33,213 nucleotides of DNA from Bacteroidota bacterium (lineage in GTDB: Bacteria > Bacteroidota > Bacteroidia > Chitinophagales > Chitinophagaceae). This document shows, piece after piece, positions 1 through 7,992 of this stretch. Under the pieces are notes generated by a model. It saw nothing but the letters and a program-made list of their open reading frames with translations, searched no databases and had not been told where the DNA came from. The stretch lies in assembly GCA_023430465.1 (NCBI GenBank), contig JAEZAM010000092.1, positions 1 to 33,213 on the forward strand. Direction: 5' to 3'. How positions within the stretch are numbered: the first letter of the stretch is position 1; every line of letters begins with the position of its first letter. A program made the position numbers and the translations under genes.

Positions 1-32
1 CCCCTAGGCCCCAGTCCCCAGCACCATTCCAC

Positions 33-1382
33 TCACTTCCGCTTCCATCGCCACGCCAGGTACAGCCCCCCGAAGAATAAGAGTCCGGCCATGATACGGA
101 ACACGATCTTGTTGCTGGTGCTCTCCCGGTCCGCGCCTTTTTTCAGCAAAGCCTCTGACTGCTGAATATAACTGGTGAGGTAAGGGTAAGATGCGTTGAT
201 CTTTTTCACCGCATGGAATTTCTTCAACGCCTTTGCATAGTATCCCTGGTAAAAAAGGTCGAGGCCGGCATTGTAGGTGCTTGTTGCCAGGCTGATGGCA
301 GGTGTTACATTCGCAGAATCCAGGAATTCGCGGATCACCTCAAGCGGAATGGCGAAATTGAAACCGGTTGCGAGACTGCCGGTTTTTTGCTCCAGGCTGC
401 CAAAGGTAGCCAGGCCGATCACATGTCCCCGGTCATCACATACCGGGCTGCCACTGCTGCCGTGCGTGATCACGGCATCCATCTGCACCACCCGCCACCC
501 CCCGATGGATCTTTTTATGGCACTGACGATGCCTGCCGTCAGGGTGGGCTCGATGTTGGTTTCCTTTGCGAGATATGTATTCGATGTCACGGGTTCGGGG
601 TACCCGTATACCAGCACCTGCTCTCCTATTCTTGCGATCGGATCGGCCGAAAGGGTTAACGCCGGCAGTTGGGACACGCTGTCCACCTTGAGGATTGCCA
701 CATCCTTGCCCGGCATGGGCTTGCCGCTGAGGATGGTCCTGGCGGGTAACCGCCGGACCCCGCTGGCGCCCTGACCGCCATCCGTTCTGAATTGCACAAA
801 GATCTCCTTGCGGAGATCAAAGAGGATCATATCTGAAACCTGTGAATAGATCAGGCTGTATGCATTATTGAGCATTGAGCGCTGATCATCCGTCAATGTC
901 ATTGCCCAGGATGATTCCAGTGCGCGGATGTTTGCTTCTGTTACTTCCTGGAAAGTTGACAGGATGAATTTTCTTCGGATAAATGCGCTGTCCCTGTCGA
1001 TGATATGCGAGTTGGTAATGAGGTAGCCATCAGCAGTCACAAAGAAACCCGTACCGGCTGAATTGATCCGGTGCTGCTGCCGGTAGTAATCATTTGTGGA
1101 TACCAGGAAGCGGAATGGGTTCAGGTAAAGCGCTTTTACCACCATGTCCAGCTTTTCTTCCGCACTGAACATGGTACCGGTGGTATCGAGGAGGTTGACG
1201 GAATCCACCAATGCCTGGAAACGTCTTTCATTCATCCGGACCTTATTTACATAGACCGTTGCCGAGAACACAGTCTGTACCGCAACCACTCCCGGGGAAT
1301 TCACGGCATAGTTCTGCTCCGCGCTGATGGGCTGCCCGGATGTCCAGGTGGGAAACATCGTGATGATGAGCCAAAGTATCAT
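33..1382 (-). CDS. Trypsin-like (S1C/HtrA-type) serine protease with C-terminal membrane anchor
   Basis: The protein carries the three trypsin-like catalytic blocks: TNSHIID (His, replacing the usual TAHV), KDVAILKVD (Asp) and THGSSGSPV (nucleophile Ser, with GSSGSP typical of the DegP/HtrA fold). There is no PDZ domain after the protease core. Instead a ~60-residue helical stretch (NAGLDLFYQGYYAKALKKF, TPR-like) leads to a C-terminal transmembrane segment ending in WRWKRK. The active domain should therefore be periplasmic, held by the C-terminal anchor. I start at the ATG at 1382, just before a hydrophobic export-type segment (MILWLIITMFPTW). In-frame ATGs at 1508 and 1520 would add about 42-46 residues of less protein-like sequence. 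It is divergent from the hydrolase gene at 1565. Family membership is well supported; substrate and role are unknown. Confidence 0.8.
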   Translation of the reverse strand: MILWLIITMFPTWTSGQPISAEQNYAVNSPGVVAVQTVFSATVYVNKVRMNERRFQALVDSVNLLDTTGTMFSAEEKLDMVVKALYLNPFRFLVSTNDYYRQQHRINSAGTGFFVTADGYLITNSHIIDRDSAFIRRKFILSTFQEVTEANIRALESSWAMTLTDDQRSMLNNAYSLIYSQVSDMILFDLRKEIFVQFRTDGGQGASGVRRLPARTILSGKPMPGKDVAILKVDSVSQLPALTLSADPIARIGEQVLVYGYPEPVTSNTYLAKETNIEPTLTAGIVSAIKRSIGGWRVVQMDAVITHGSSGSPVCDDRGHVIGLATFGSLEQKTGSLATGFNFAIPLEVIREFLDSANVTPAISLATSTYNAGLDLFYQGYYAKALKKFHAVKKINASYPYLTSYIQQSEALLKKGADRESTSNKIVFRIMAGLLFFGGLYLAWRWKRK

Positions 1383-1564
1383 CGGGAAAAGGACGTATCC
1401 AGGCCGTATAGAATTCTGTCTTATCTCCTGTGAATTGATCAATTCCTGTTCGTTTGTAGTAAATAACCATTTCAATTTACAAAAAGAAGTCGCGCAGCGG
1501 AAATACATTGCCCTTAACATAAAAAAAGCACTGTTTTTGTACCTTCAAAAAAAATGGATTGACG

Positions 1565-2395
1565 ATGAAGCACGTATTGCTGATGCTTGGCATTGCTGCC
1601 TTGATTGGTTGTAAGAAAAATGAGGCCGCCGATGATGCAAGGGTTATACAGGATGTGGCCTATGGCCCGGACGCACGTCAGAAGATGGACATCTACCTGC
1701 CCGCCGGCAGATCGGAAGACAGCACCCCGGTTGTGTTCATGATTCATGGCGGGGCCTGGACGGAAGGTGATAAAGCAGACTTTGTTCCGTACGTCAATGT
1801 GCTGCGCCAGCGGCTGCCGGAGTATGCGATTGTAAATATAAATTATCGGCTGGCAGTCAACGGAAGCAACACATTTCCTGCGCAGGAAAATGATGTGAAG
1901 GAAGCCCTGAACTTTATTCATGAGCGGCTCGGTGAATATAAGCTTGATGACAGGTTTGCCTTGATTGGGGCAAGTGCAGGGGCCCACCTCGTGATGCTGC
2001 AGGCCTATAAACACACAAGCCCTGTGACACCGAGAGCAATTGTATCACTTTTCGGTCCGGGCAATCTGAACTCGCTGTACACTTACCATCCGTTGCTGGC
2101 GGCAGCGCTGGTGCAGGTAACCGGTGGCACGCCGGCATCGCATCCGGACGTTTACCAACAAAGCAGCCCACTGAATTTTATCAGTGCCTCGTCACCTCCC
2201 ACACTCCTTTTCCAGGGAGGCGCTGATCCGGTGGTGCCGCCTGCACAAGCGGTTGAACTGAGGGAAAAACTCGAAGCGGCCGGTGTGGTACATCAATACG
2301 TTTATTATCCTGCTGAAGGTCATGGCTGGACGGGCAATCCGTTGAATGATACATTTGATAAGATAGAGGCATTTTTGCGGGGGAACCTTCAATAA
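1565..2395 (+). CDS. Alpha/beta-hydrolase (esterase/lipase-like) lipoprotein
   Basis: The protein is 276 residues if started at the ATG at 1565. An in-frame TTG at 1559 precedes it, but the ATG gives a textbook lipoprotein signal MKHVLLMLGIAALIGC, with LIGC as lipobox. The mature enzyme shows the oxyanion-hole motif HGGAW, the nucleophile elbow GASAGAH (GxSxG), an acid residue in GGADPVVPP and the catalytic His in EGHGW. This pattern belongs to the BD-FAE/esterase-lipase group of alpha/beta hydrolases, many of which deacylate small esters or polysaccharide substituents. It is probably anchored to the outer membrane or periplasmic face. It reads in the same direction as rarA, 58 bases downstream, but the functions are unrelated. 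The substrate cannot be told from sequence. Confidence 0.85.
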   Translation: MKHVLLMLGIAALIGCKKNEAADDARVIQDVAYGPDARQKMDIYLPAGRSEDSTPVVFMIHGGAWTEGDKADFVPYVNVLRQRLPEYAIVNINYRLAVNGSNTFPAQENDVKEALNFIHERLGEYKLDDRFALIGASAGAHLVMLQAYKHTSPVTPRAIVSLFGPGNLNSLYTYHPLLAAALVQVTGGTPASHPDVYQQSSPLNFISASSPPTLLFQGGADPVVPPAQAVELREKLEAAGVVHQYVYYPAEGHGWTGNPLNDTFDKIEAFLRGNLQ

Positions 2396-2453
2396 GTAAA
2401 AATTCAAAACGCAAAACGCAACCTCAACCTTAACCTCAGTCAGAGTCTCTCAC

Positions 2454-3710
2454 ATGATACCTCTAGCAGAACGAATACGGCCGGCCACTTTGGACGAACT
2501 CGCAGGGCAGGAACACCTCACGGGTAAGGGCAGCATATTACGCAAGGCGATCGACAATGGCCGCATCCCTTCCATGATCCTTTGGGGTCCGCCGGGCACG
2601 GGCAAGACCACCATTGCCAATATCATCGCCAACACCCTGAAGGTGCCTTTCTATACACTGAGTGCCATCAGTTCTGGTGTCAAAGATGTTCGGGAAGTGA
2701 TACAAACTGCAGGAGGCCAGACCGATGCGATCTTATTCATAGATGAAATTCACCGGTTCAACAAGGGCCAGCAGGATGCGCTGCTTGGTGCCGTAGAAAA
2801 AGGGGTGGTGACGCTGATTGGTGCAACGACAGAAAACCCCTCGTTTGAAGTCAACAGCGCCTTGCTCAGTCGCTGCCAGGTATATGTATTGCGCTCACTG
2901 GACAAAGAAGATCTTGTACAACTGTTGCAGTCCGCCCTGGCAAACGATGAATACCTCCGCAGCAGGGATATCGTATTGCAAGAAACAGAAGCATTGATCA
3001 ACATTTCCGGTGGTGATGCAAGAAAATTGCTCAACCTGTTTGAGATCGTGGCAGAAGCACTGCCCGCAGATAAGCCCGTGATCACCGATGCTTTCGTAAT
3101 GAAGGTGGCACAACGGAAAATAGCGCTTTATGATAAAAGCGGCGAGCAGCATTATGACATCATTTCAGCATTTATCAAATCCATTCGTGGCAGTGACCCC
3201 AATGCCGCCGTGTATTGGCTCGCAAGAATGATCGAAGGTGGTGAAGATGTAAAGTTCATTGCGCGGCGACTGGTGATACTTGCCAGTGAAGATATCGGCA
3301 ACGCAAACCCAACCGCGCTTGTGCTGGCCAATGCGGCCTTTGATGCGGTAAATAAGATCGGATTTCCGGAATCCAGGATCATACTCTCCCAATGCACCGT
3401 ATATCTCGCTTCTTCTGCAAAAAGCAATGCCTCCTACATGGCGATTGCAGAAGCGCTTGCTGCGGTACAGCAGCATGGCGATCAGCCTGTGCCGCTTCAT
3501 TTGAGAAATGCACCTACGAAGTTGATGAAGAATATGGGTTATGGCAAAAATTATGAGTACTCGCATAACTATGGAAACAGCTTTTCAGCGCAGGAGTATC
3601 TACCCGAAAAACTCGCCGGCACAAAATTCTACGATCCCGGTAAAAATGCGAGAGAAGAGGAATTAAGAAAATTCCTCAGAGATCGCTGGAGGGAGAAGTA
3701 TGGGTATTGA
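2454..3710 (+). CDS. rarA: RarA/MgsA-type AAA+ ATPase (replication-associated recombination protein A)
   Basis: This 418-residue protein matches the RarA/MgsA/WRNIP1 clade. The N-terminal RPATLDELAGQEHL block is followed by Walker A GPPGTGKT (residues 45-52), Walker B FIDE (95-98) in the clade-typical context FIDEIHRFNKGQQDALL, sensor-1 GATTENPSFEVN and the arginine-finger segment LLSRCQVY. The C-terminal half carries the tetramerisation/DUF-type region, including ASEDIGNANP and NAPTKLMKNMGYG. RarA family members bind SSB and act at stalled forks and single-stranded DNA ends. The length is normal for the family. Upstream are short direct repeats (AAAACGC twice, then AACCTC/AACCTT/AACCTC, about 2408-2437) and no clear promoter box. 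A bidirectional terminator hairpin lies 31 bases after the stop. Confidence 0.95.
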   Translation: MIPLAERIRPATLDELAGQEHLTGKGSILRKAIDNGRIPSMILWGPPGTGKTTIANIIANTLKVPFYTLSAISSGVKDVREVIQTAGGQTDAILFIDEIHRFNKGQQDALLGAVEKGVVTLIGATTENPSFEVNSALLSRCQVYVLRSLDKEDLVQLLQSALANDEYLRSRDIVLQETEALINISGGDARKLLNLFEIVAEALPADKPVITDAFVMKVAQRKIALYDKSGEQHYDIISAFIKSIRGSDPNAAVYWLARMIEGGEDVKFIARRLVILASEDIGNANPTALVLANAAFDAVNKIGFPESRIILSQCTVYLASSAKSNASYMAIAEALAAVQQHGDQPVPLHLRNAPTKLMKNMGYGKNYEYSHNYGNSFSAQEYLPEKLAGTKFYDPGKNAREEELRKFLRDRWREKYGY

Positions 3711-3740
3711 GTTCGAGCAGATCCCAAATCCCGGTACCCC

Positions 3741-3774
3741 AAAAAAAATCCCACCGGTTGGCACCAGCGGGATT
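3741..3774. terminator. Terminator hairpin between rarA and the convergent minus-strand unit
   Basis: AATCCC (3747-3752) pairs with GGGATT (3769-3774). On the minus strand the stem extends by six more pairs, including two G-U wobbles, to a GCCA loop. Read on the minus strand it is followed at once by a run of eight T (complement of A 3741-3748), a strong intrinsic terminator. On the plus strand it sits 36 bases past the rarA stop, followed only by TCCTT, so it is weaker in that direction. Confidence 0.75.
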
Positions 3775-3801
3775 CCTTAGTTATGAGAAAAAAGAACTGA
3801 C

Positions 3802-3942
3802 AAAAAAAAGCCTGGTAAGTATAGGCGGAAAGTGTTCAGTAAAATATATACAAAATGAGAGTACCAATAGAGAACGGATCAGGTTAGAGATCAACCAGCG
3901 TATCATATTCTATAGAGCTCTCTGCCACTTACCAGGACAGCA
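3802..3942 (-). ncRNA. Candidate structured small RNA, 6S-RNA-like rod with central bubble
   Basis: The segment has no convincing gene but folds as a long rod. CCTGGTAAGT (3811-3820) is an exact inverted partner of ACTTACCAGG (3927-3936). After a 3-base bulge, GGC/GCC (3824-3826 with 3924-3926) and a 5-bp helix (3828-3832 with 3918-3922) extend the stem. An internal bubble of 10 and 8 bases follows (3833-3842 and 3910-3917). The rod then resumes with AATAT/ATATT and ATAC/GTAT (3843-3851 with 3900-3909, one bulged base). On the minus strand the closing stem is followed by C and eight T (3809-3802), as in an intrinsic terminator. Upstream on the minus strand, TTTG (3980-3977) lies exactly 20 bases from GCAGTTTG (3956-3949), resembling a Bacteroidota promoter although the -7 box lacks TA. 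The closing stem, central bubble and U-run resemble 6S RNA, which mimics an open promoter. The identity is inference. Confidence 0.45.
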
Positions 3943-3965
3943 TTTATGCAAACTGCAAAAGAACT

Positions 3966-4370
3966 TTAGCGCATCTCAAACCGGCTCGTGGCTATTTCCT
4001 CATCGCCGGAGAATACACTATAAACATATTTACCTTTTTGAAGACCGGCAATCTTTGCATGAGCGCCGGATTCCATCTTGAGATGATGCATCAGCGTACC
4101 CTGCAGATCGAACACAAACAGGTCAACCTGCTTGCCATCATTGACGCGGGCTACTACATGCATCATGCGCTTTACGGGATCAGGGTAGATTTTCACCGCC
4201 TGGTTTCTCCGGGAAGCTTTTAACCTTGTTTTCTTCCCTGGCTTCTTATCTTCCGGGGTGCCGATCGCTGTGACCGGTTCCGTCACTGTAGCCGCCGCCA
4301 TGTAAGGCTTTGCAGCAAACAGCGTGAAGCAGGTGCACGCGATAAAGGTTCGTGTGAATGTACGTTTCAT
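3966..4370 (-). CDS. Small secreted protein consisting mainly of a T9SS type A sorting tail
   Basis: The protein has 134 residues. It begins with an export signal (MKRTFTRTFIACTCFTLFAA, cleavage near residue 26) and a short spacer. A strongly basic stretch follows (KKPGKKTRLKASRR, about 42-55). The remainder (about 59-134) matches the Por-secretion/T9SS type A C-terminal domain pattern: IYPDPVKRMMHV (consensus YPNPVxDxLxV), VFDLQGTLM, KIAGLQKGKYVYSVF and a terminal SRFEMR. Normally this tail ends a large secreted enzyme; here there is almost no cargo. It lies 40 bases downstream of the PorG-like barrel gene on the same strand, so the two are probably co-transcribed. It could be a remnant of a larger gene, but the intact signal peptide argues for a real small protein. 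The tail assignment is a motif judgement. Confidence 0.75.
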   Translation of the reverse strand: MKRTFTRTFIACTCFTLFAAKPYMAAATVTEPVTAIGTPEDKKPGKKTRLKASRRNQAVKIYPDPVKRMMHVVARVNDGKQVDLFVFDLQGTLMHHLKMESGAHAKIAGLQKGKYVYSVFSGDEEIATSRFEMR

Positions 4371-4410
4371 ATAGGGTTCGGGTTGTTTGGTACGGTGGTA
4401 GGGCGTGCTC

Positions 4411-5382
4411 TTAATAGAACACAGGGCATCTCATCTGCCTTCTCTGCCTGGTCGAAGGATCATTGGGATCACTCAGTCTCCAACCGAAGCGGATAATGGT
4501 TGAGAAAAATGCATCATTTTCTGTCGGGTCTCCACGCTGGAACGTTTGCACCAAACCAGGGTTTGAGTTCGCGTTCGAGTAGGTACCACGATAATATAAT
4601 CTCTTCGCACGTGCTGCATCCGGTGCAGACAGGTATGTGTCGAATACATTCGGATCAACATAGCCTGTACTTACATCATCTACATAGTCCGTGAATAATT
4701 TTCTGTGTAACAGCTCAAGTCCTACATACATGTTCTCCTTGATGTAGTATTTGAAACCAACACCCATCGGGATTTCTTTTTGCAACAGCTTGTATTCCTT
4801 GCGGCTGGGGTATTCTGCCATTCCCTGGCCTTCCAGGCGCAATGGCTGCAGTGCTACCCACTGACCATCCACATCTTTTGCCTTCGGGTTGAACTTCATC
4901 ACACCCACACCGATCAGACCATAAGGGCGCAGCTTACCCTGCGTGCCCTCATATCTTTCAAAGAACACAGTTGGATAAACTTCTGCTGCTATGTACGCTT
5001 CCAGTACGGAAGTTTTAAAGCTAAGGTTACGCTGGAGACGATCTACTTCGGCTCCGCCTTTGTTTGGCGCTTCCGCATCGTTGCCGGTGAGGACGCCATG
5101 GTTCAATGCAAGACGTACACCCAGGAAATCTGAAGCGTAGTAGTTTGCATAAAGCATTTTTGAAATTTTGGTAAGCGGGAAATCGACGTCCTTTACAAAT
5201 GGCTTACCGATACCGGCACTGCCACCAAGGTCGCCAAGGAAAAACATGGGGCCAAAGCCGAGACCGACTTCAAACTTTCCATTACCTGTTGTGATTGATT
5301 GAGAGAAAGAGGATTGTGCTAGTACTGAGAGGCATAGCGACAGTACAGCATACTGTACTCGACGTACGATTTGGTTTCTCAT
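4411..5382 (-). CDS. Outer-membrane beta-barrel protein, PorG-like (DUF6089-type)
   Basis: The protein has 323 residues, with a Sec signal peptide ending near SSFSQ. Alternating hydrophobic/aromatic strands typical of a small outer-membrane barrel follow: GKFEVGLGFGPMFFLGDLGG near the N-terminus, then MLYANYYASDFLGVRLAL, LRPYGLIGVGVMKFNP, MGVGFKYYIKENMYVGLELLHR and a closing IIRFGWRL. The segment LFTDYVDDVSTGYVDP matches the DYxDDVSxxYxD signature I associate with PorG/DUF6089 barrels, some of which belong to the type IX secretion apparatus. A possible -7 box (TACTTTAG on the minus strand, 5422-5429) lies about 40 bases upstream. The gene just downstream encodes an isolated T9SS tail. It is either PorG itself or a related barrel; the remaining por genes are not in the window. 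Confidence 0.75.
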   Translation of the reverse strand: MRNQIVRRVQYAVLSLCLSVLAQSSFSQSITTGNGKFEVGLGFGPMFFLGDLGGSAGIGKPFVKDVDFPLTKISKMLYANYYASDFLGVRLALNHGVLTGNDAEAPNKGGAEVDRLQRNLSFKTSVLEAYIAAEVYPTVFFERYEGTQGKLRPYGLIGVGVMKFNPKAKDVDGQWVALQPLRLEGQGMAEYPSRKEYKLLQKEIPMGVGFKYYIKENMYVGLELLHRKLFTDYVDDVSTGYVDPNVFDTYLSAPDAARAKRLYYRGTYSNANSNPGLVQTFQRGDPTENDAFFSTIIRFGWRLSDPNDPSTRQRRQMRCPVFY

Positions 5383-5452
5383 AGATTCAGATTTCTGGTT
5401 TTCTTCTATTGGATTTCGTCGCTAAAGTAGAGAACAACGGACGCAAGAGTGA

Positions 5453-5485
5453 AACGTTTTGCAAAGTTTTTTTGCTGTAAACGTT
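5453..5485. repeat. Nested AT-rich inverted repeat
   Basis: AACGTTT (5453-5459) pairs with AAACGTT (5479-5485), enclosing GCAAA (5461-5465) paired with TTTGC (5471-5475). It lies between the elaA stop and the upstream region of the PorG-like gene. It could end the elaA transcript or act as an operator; there is no good U-run on the minus strand after it. Confidence 0.4.
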
Positions 5486-5527
5486 ATTTGAAGTCTTTCT
5501 ACTTAGTGAATCTACGAGAACAGCCCT

Positions 5528-5971
5528 TTAACGGGTCATCTGGATGTGGTCAATGCCATCTTCATCATATATATCACTGCTCTGCCTGAAGCCAAAGCTG
5601 CTATAAAATTCTTTCAAGTAAAGCTGTGCACCTATTACAATAGTGGTTTTCCCGTATAACTGTTCACAAACTTCGATACTCTTATCCATCAGCAGCCTTC
5701 CCGCTCCTGTACCCCGAACTGCCGGTGAGGTCACCACCCGCCCGATGGACGGGTGTTCATAGGCCAGCCCGGCGGGGAGCAGACGGGTGTATGCCACCAG
5801 TTTGCCATCCAGCATACCCATGAGGTGATGGCTCTCCTGGTCTTTATCATCCATGTCCAGGAACACACAATTCTGCTCCACCACAAATACCTCACTCCTC
5901 AGCCGGAGGATCGCATATAACTCGGCCGGTGTCAGCTCATCGAATGATTTCAGTATAAACCGGAGATTCAT
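5528..5971 (-). CDS. elaA: ElaA-family GNAT acetyltransferase
   Basis: The protein has 147 residues, the usual ElaA length. The N-terminal block FDELTPAELYAILRLRSEVFVVEQNC followed by MDDKDQESHHLMG is diagnostic of this GNAT subfamily. The acetyl-CoA binding segment is IGRVVTSPAVRGTGAGRLLM (V-x-x-x-x-R-G-x-G-x-G/A pattern), and the C-terminal motif YLKEFYSSFGFRQSSDIYDEDGIDHIQM closes the fold. ElaA proteins are predicted N-acetyltransferases whose substrate is not established. The start lies 9 bases after the stop of the M28 peptidase gene on the same strand, so the two very probably form an operon. Whether the pairing is functional is unknown. Confidence 0.9.
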   Translation of the reverse strand: MNLRFILKSFDELTPAELYAILRLRSEVFVVEQNCVFLDMDDKDQESHHLMGMLDGKLVAYTRLLPAGLAYEHPSIGRVVTSPAVRGTGAGRLLMDKSIEVCEQLYGKTTIVIGAQLYLKEFYSSFGFRQSSDIYDEDGIDHIQMTR

Positions 5972-5980
5972 GATGCAAAG

Positions 5981-7333
5981 TTATCGGCCTGCGGGCAGCG
6001 GAACAACAGGTAGACTTTCATTGCCGGCGGCACTCACCGACTGGACACCGAAGAAATAGTTGTCCTTGGAATAGGGAAGATCCACCGTCGTGTCCCGGGT
6101 GAACAGCTTCTTCTGCCAGGTAGCGCTGGTTGTCTCCCGGATCAGCACATAGTATCCATCGGCGGTGCCGGCAGCGGGTTTGCTCCAGGAAATACTGCTG
6201 CGGTTGCTGAGCCTGGCCGTGTTGATCTTCGCTTCGACCGGTGCTCCGGGCGCCAATGCAAGATTGGCAAGGTTGGCCAGGTTCATAGCCGTGTTTTTCC
6301 GCAGGTACTCAAAGTCCATGAACTCGGGCAGATCACCGTACTGTATACCATTTTCCATTCTTACATCCTGGTGCTGGTGATAATAGTTCTCGTTCATCTC
6401 GGTGAAACGGACCGCTGCAAAGTTTCTCTCCACAAACGGTGTATGATCCCCACCGCGGAGAAACCGGTCATTGCGATAGATCATCACCACTTCCAGGTTT
6501 TCCACATAGCGTTCGCCAATTTCCTTGACGTAGCGGGCGAGCTGGCGCGAGCGCCCATCATTTTCCAGGCCCAGGCGGCGGATGGTCAGCGCAGCCCTGC
6601 CCGTGTCAGAAACAGAGAAGGCTTCGCTGAACACACGGATACGGGTATTGTCGATGATGTTTGTCTCGCTGCTGTTATTGCTGCCTACAATATCATTGTT
6701 GAAGACGGCTTCCAGTTGTATGTTATTTGCTCTCATTTTCCCCGCCATAAAGTTTGCGCCGAGCAGGCCCTGCTCTTCTCCGCTGACTGCCATGAAAATG
6801 ACGGTGGCCGGAAACTCCATTGCGGACATAATGCGGGCGCATTCGATAACGGCGGCGACGCCACTGGCATCATCATTGGCACCCGGTGCATCTCCCCTGC
6901 GGTCCATGACGTTGCTGCGCATATTATCGAGATGGCCGGTGATCAGGAAAACGCGCTTGTCGTTGGGGTCAGTGCCCTTGAGTGTAGCCACCACATTGCC
7001 GAGCAACAAGACCGAATCAACGCGGCGGCCATCGGGCTGCAGTATGGTGGTGTCGATGATGGCGGTCAGGCGGCCACCGGAGGTGCGGGCGAACTGGTTA
7101 AACTTTGCAAGTACCCATTTGCGTGCGGCACCGATCCCGCGCCTGGGGTCGGTTTGGGAACTGAGGGTATTGCGGGTACCGAAGGAGACCATGGACTGCA
7201 CGTAAGACCTGAGGGAGTCTGCATTCACCGCCGCGACCATGCGGCTGATACGCGGATCCTGACGGATGATGGATTGGGAAAATGAGAAATGTGCAATGAA
7301 GAACAATAGTGTGACAGAAAGTAATCTTCTCAT
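5981..7333 (-). CDS. Secreted M28-family zinc aminopeptidase with C-terminal FnIII-like domain
   Basis: Starting at the ATG at 7333 gives 450 residues with a clear Sec signal (MRRLLSVTLLFFIAHFSFSQ). The open frame extends upstream to 7510, but that part has no signal character and overlaps an intergenic repeat. The M28 core shows the metal-ligand blocks in order: ITGHLDNM, PGANDDASGVAAVIE, VSGEEQGLLG (catalytic and ligand Glu) and GGDHTPF. The last ~90 residues (EAKINTARLSNRSSISWSKPAAG onward) resemble a fibronectin type III module. M28 enzymes release N-terminal residues from peptides using two zinc ions; this one should act in the periplasm or outside the cell. A likely -7 box (TAACTTTT on the minus strand, about 7360-7367) lies near the start. 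elaA follows directly. Confidence 0.88.
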   Translation of the reverse strand: MRRLLSVTLLFFIAHFSFSQSIIRQDPRISRMVAAVNADSLRSYVQSMVSFGTRNTLSSQTDPRRGIGAARKWVLAKFNQFARTSGGRLTAIIDTTILQPDGRRVDSVLLLGNVVATLKGTDPNDKRVFLITGHLDNMRSNVMDRRGDAPGANDDASGVAAVIECARIMSAMEFPATVIFMAVSGEEQGLLGANFMAGKMRANNIQLEAVFNNDIVGSNNSSETNIIDNTRIRVFSEAFSVSDTGRAALTIRRLGLENDGRSRQLARYVKEIGERYVENLEVVMIYRNDRFLRGGDHTPFVERNFAAVRFTEMNENYYHQHQDVRMENGIQYGDLPEFMDFEYLRKNTAMNLANLANLALAPGAPVEAKINTARLSNRSSISWSKPAAGTADGYYVLIRETTSATWQKKLFTRDTTVDLPYSKDNYFFGVQSVSAAGNESLPVVPLPAGR

Positions 7334-7403
7334 GGAGGCGATGATTTTAGAAGAGCCAAAAGTTACTTCAATCTCATGGAATTCAGGTAAATCATACCGA
7401 TTC

Positions 7404-7460
7404 ACGCAAAGCGCGCCAGGTATATAAAGCGCGCAAAGAAAATCATTTGTGGTCTTTGCT
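7404..7460. repeat. CTTTGCG-type intergenic repeat, copy 1
   Basis: CACGCAAAGCGCGC and AAAGCGCGCAAAG occur within 30 bases, with GTCTTTGCTAAG further on. This is the same word family as at 8992-9047 and 12870-12946. The gap 7334-7686 otherwise holds the upstream region of the M28 gene, the left copy of an exact 20-bp repeat (7517-7536) and a GTTCGAG tandem pair (7566-7579). Confidence 0.5.
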
Positions 7461-7516
7461 AAGTTTGGTACCGAGGATTCGGGATTGCGTGAACCCTGTC
7501 GGAAATGCAACTACAT

Positions 7517-7536
7517 TTGAAAGCGGACAACTTCGT
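7517..7536 (+). repeat. Left copy of an exact 20-bp direct repeat bracketing the accessory patch
   Basis: TTGAAAGCGGACAACTTCGT occurs here and identically at 8912-8931, in the same orientation. A related 11-base word, CTACGGACAAC, occurs at 7581-7591 and 8691-8701. The copies flank the frameshifted lipoprotein gene and the transposase remnant, which suggests one acquired or rearranged block. Confidence 0.7.
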
Positions 7537-7686
7537 CCCTGGTCGTAGACACTGAGCGCAGAAAAGTTCGAGGTTCGAGACTACGGACAACAATTATGTG
7601 ACGGGAAGGCTAAGACAGTGGGGATGAAATACAAAAAGAGCTCGTCTGAAAAAGTAACTTATTCAATTAGAATTGCATTCTAACAT

Positions 7687-7992
7687 ATGAAAACGGCAAT
7701 CATAACTTTGATCTTTTTAGGAATCATTAGTTGTAAAAGCGGTAGGGAGAGGTGTCAACATCAGTATACGTCTTTTGATGGGGTTAAACAAGATATCAAG
7801 GGCTGTTTTGTTGATTCGCTCGAACAAGGGAAATGGGTGATTTACGACTCAAGCCGGAGTATTGTCGAAGAAGGTAATTTCGCTCGGGGTCTTCGGGTGG
7901 AACATGGAGATATAACCAACAGGCTAAATTTCCCAGTCTTGAATGGAAAGAATTTAACGGTCAAACATTTCGAGTTCGAACTAATATCTTGA
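7687..7992 (+). CDS. MORN-repeat-like lipoprotein, 5' part of a frameshifted gene
   Basis: The 101-residue product begins with a lipoprotein signal MKTAIITLIFLGIISC (IISC lipobox). It then shows MORN_2/YwqK-like elements: GVKQDIKGCFVDSLEQGKWVIYD, then EEGNFARGLRV. At codon GTG (7897-7899) the reading stops looking like the family. If the frame slips back one base there, the sequence continues as GLRV-GTWRYN, the expected G-x-W-x-Y MORN motif, and stays open to 8414. The printed tail of this frame (EHGDITNRLNFPVLNGKN onward) is therefore probably out-of-frame translation. The base composition is more AT-rich than that of the neighbours. It could be a pseudogene, a sequencing error or, less likely, recoding. 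The function is unknown; such proteins are surface or periplasmic lipoproteins. Confidence 0.65.
   Translation: MKTAIITLIFLGIISCKSGRERCQHQYTSFDGVKQDIKGCFVDSLEQGKWVIYDSSRSIVEEGNFARGLRVEHGDITNRLNFPVLNGKNLTVKHFEFELIS

Noticed and set aside
3707..4081. 124-codon plus-strand open frame overlapping the end of rarA
   Set aside because: It crosses a terminator hairpin and the rod-like RNA candidate and has no signal, motif or start context.
6371..7285. 304-codon plus-strand open frame
   Set aside because: It lies opposite the M28 peptidase, whose motifs are unmistakable; the frame has no family resemblance.
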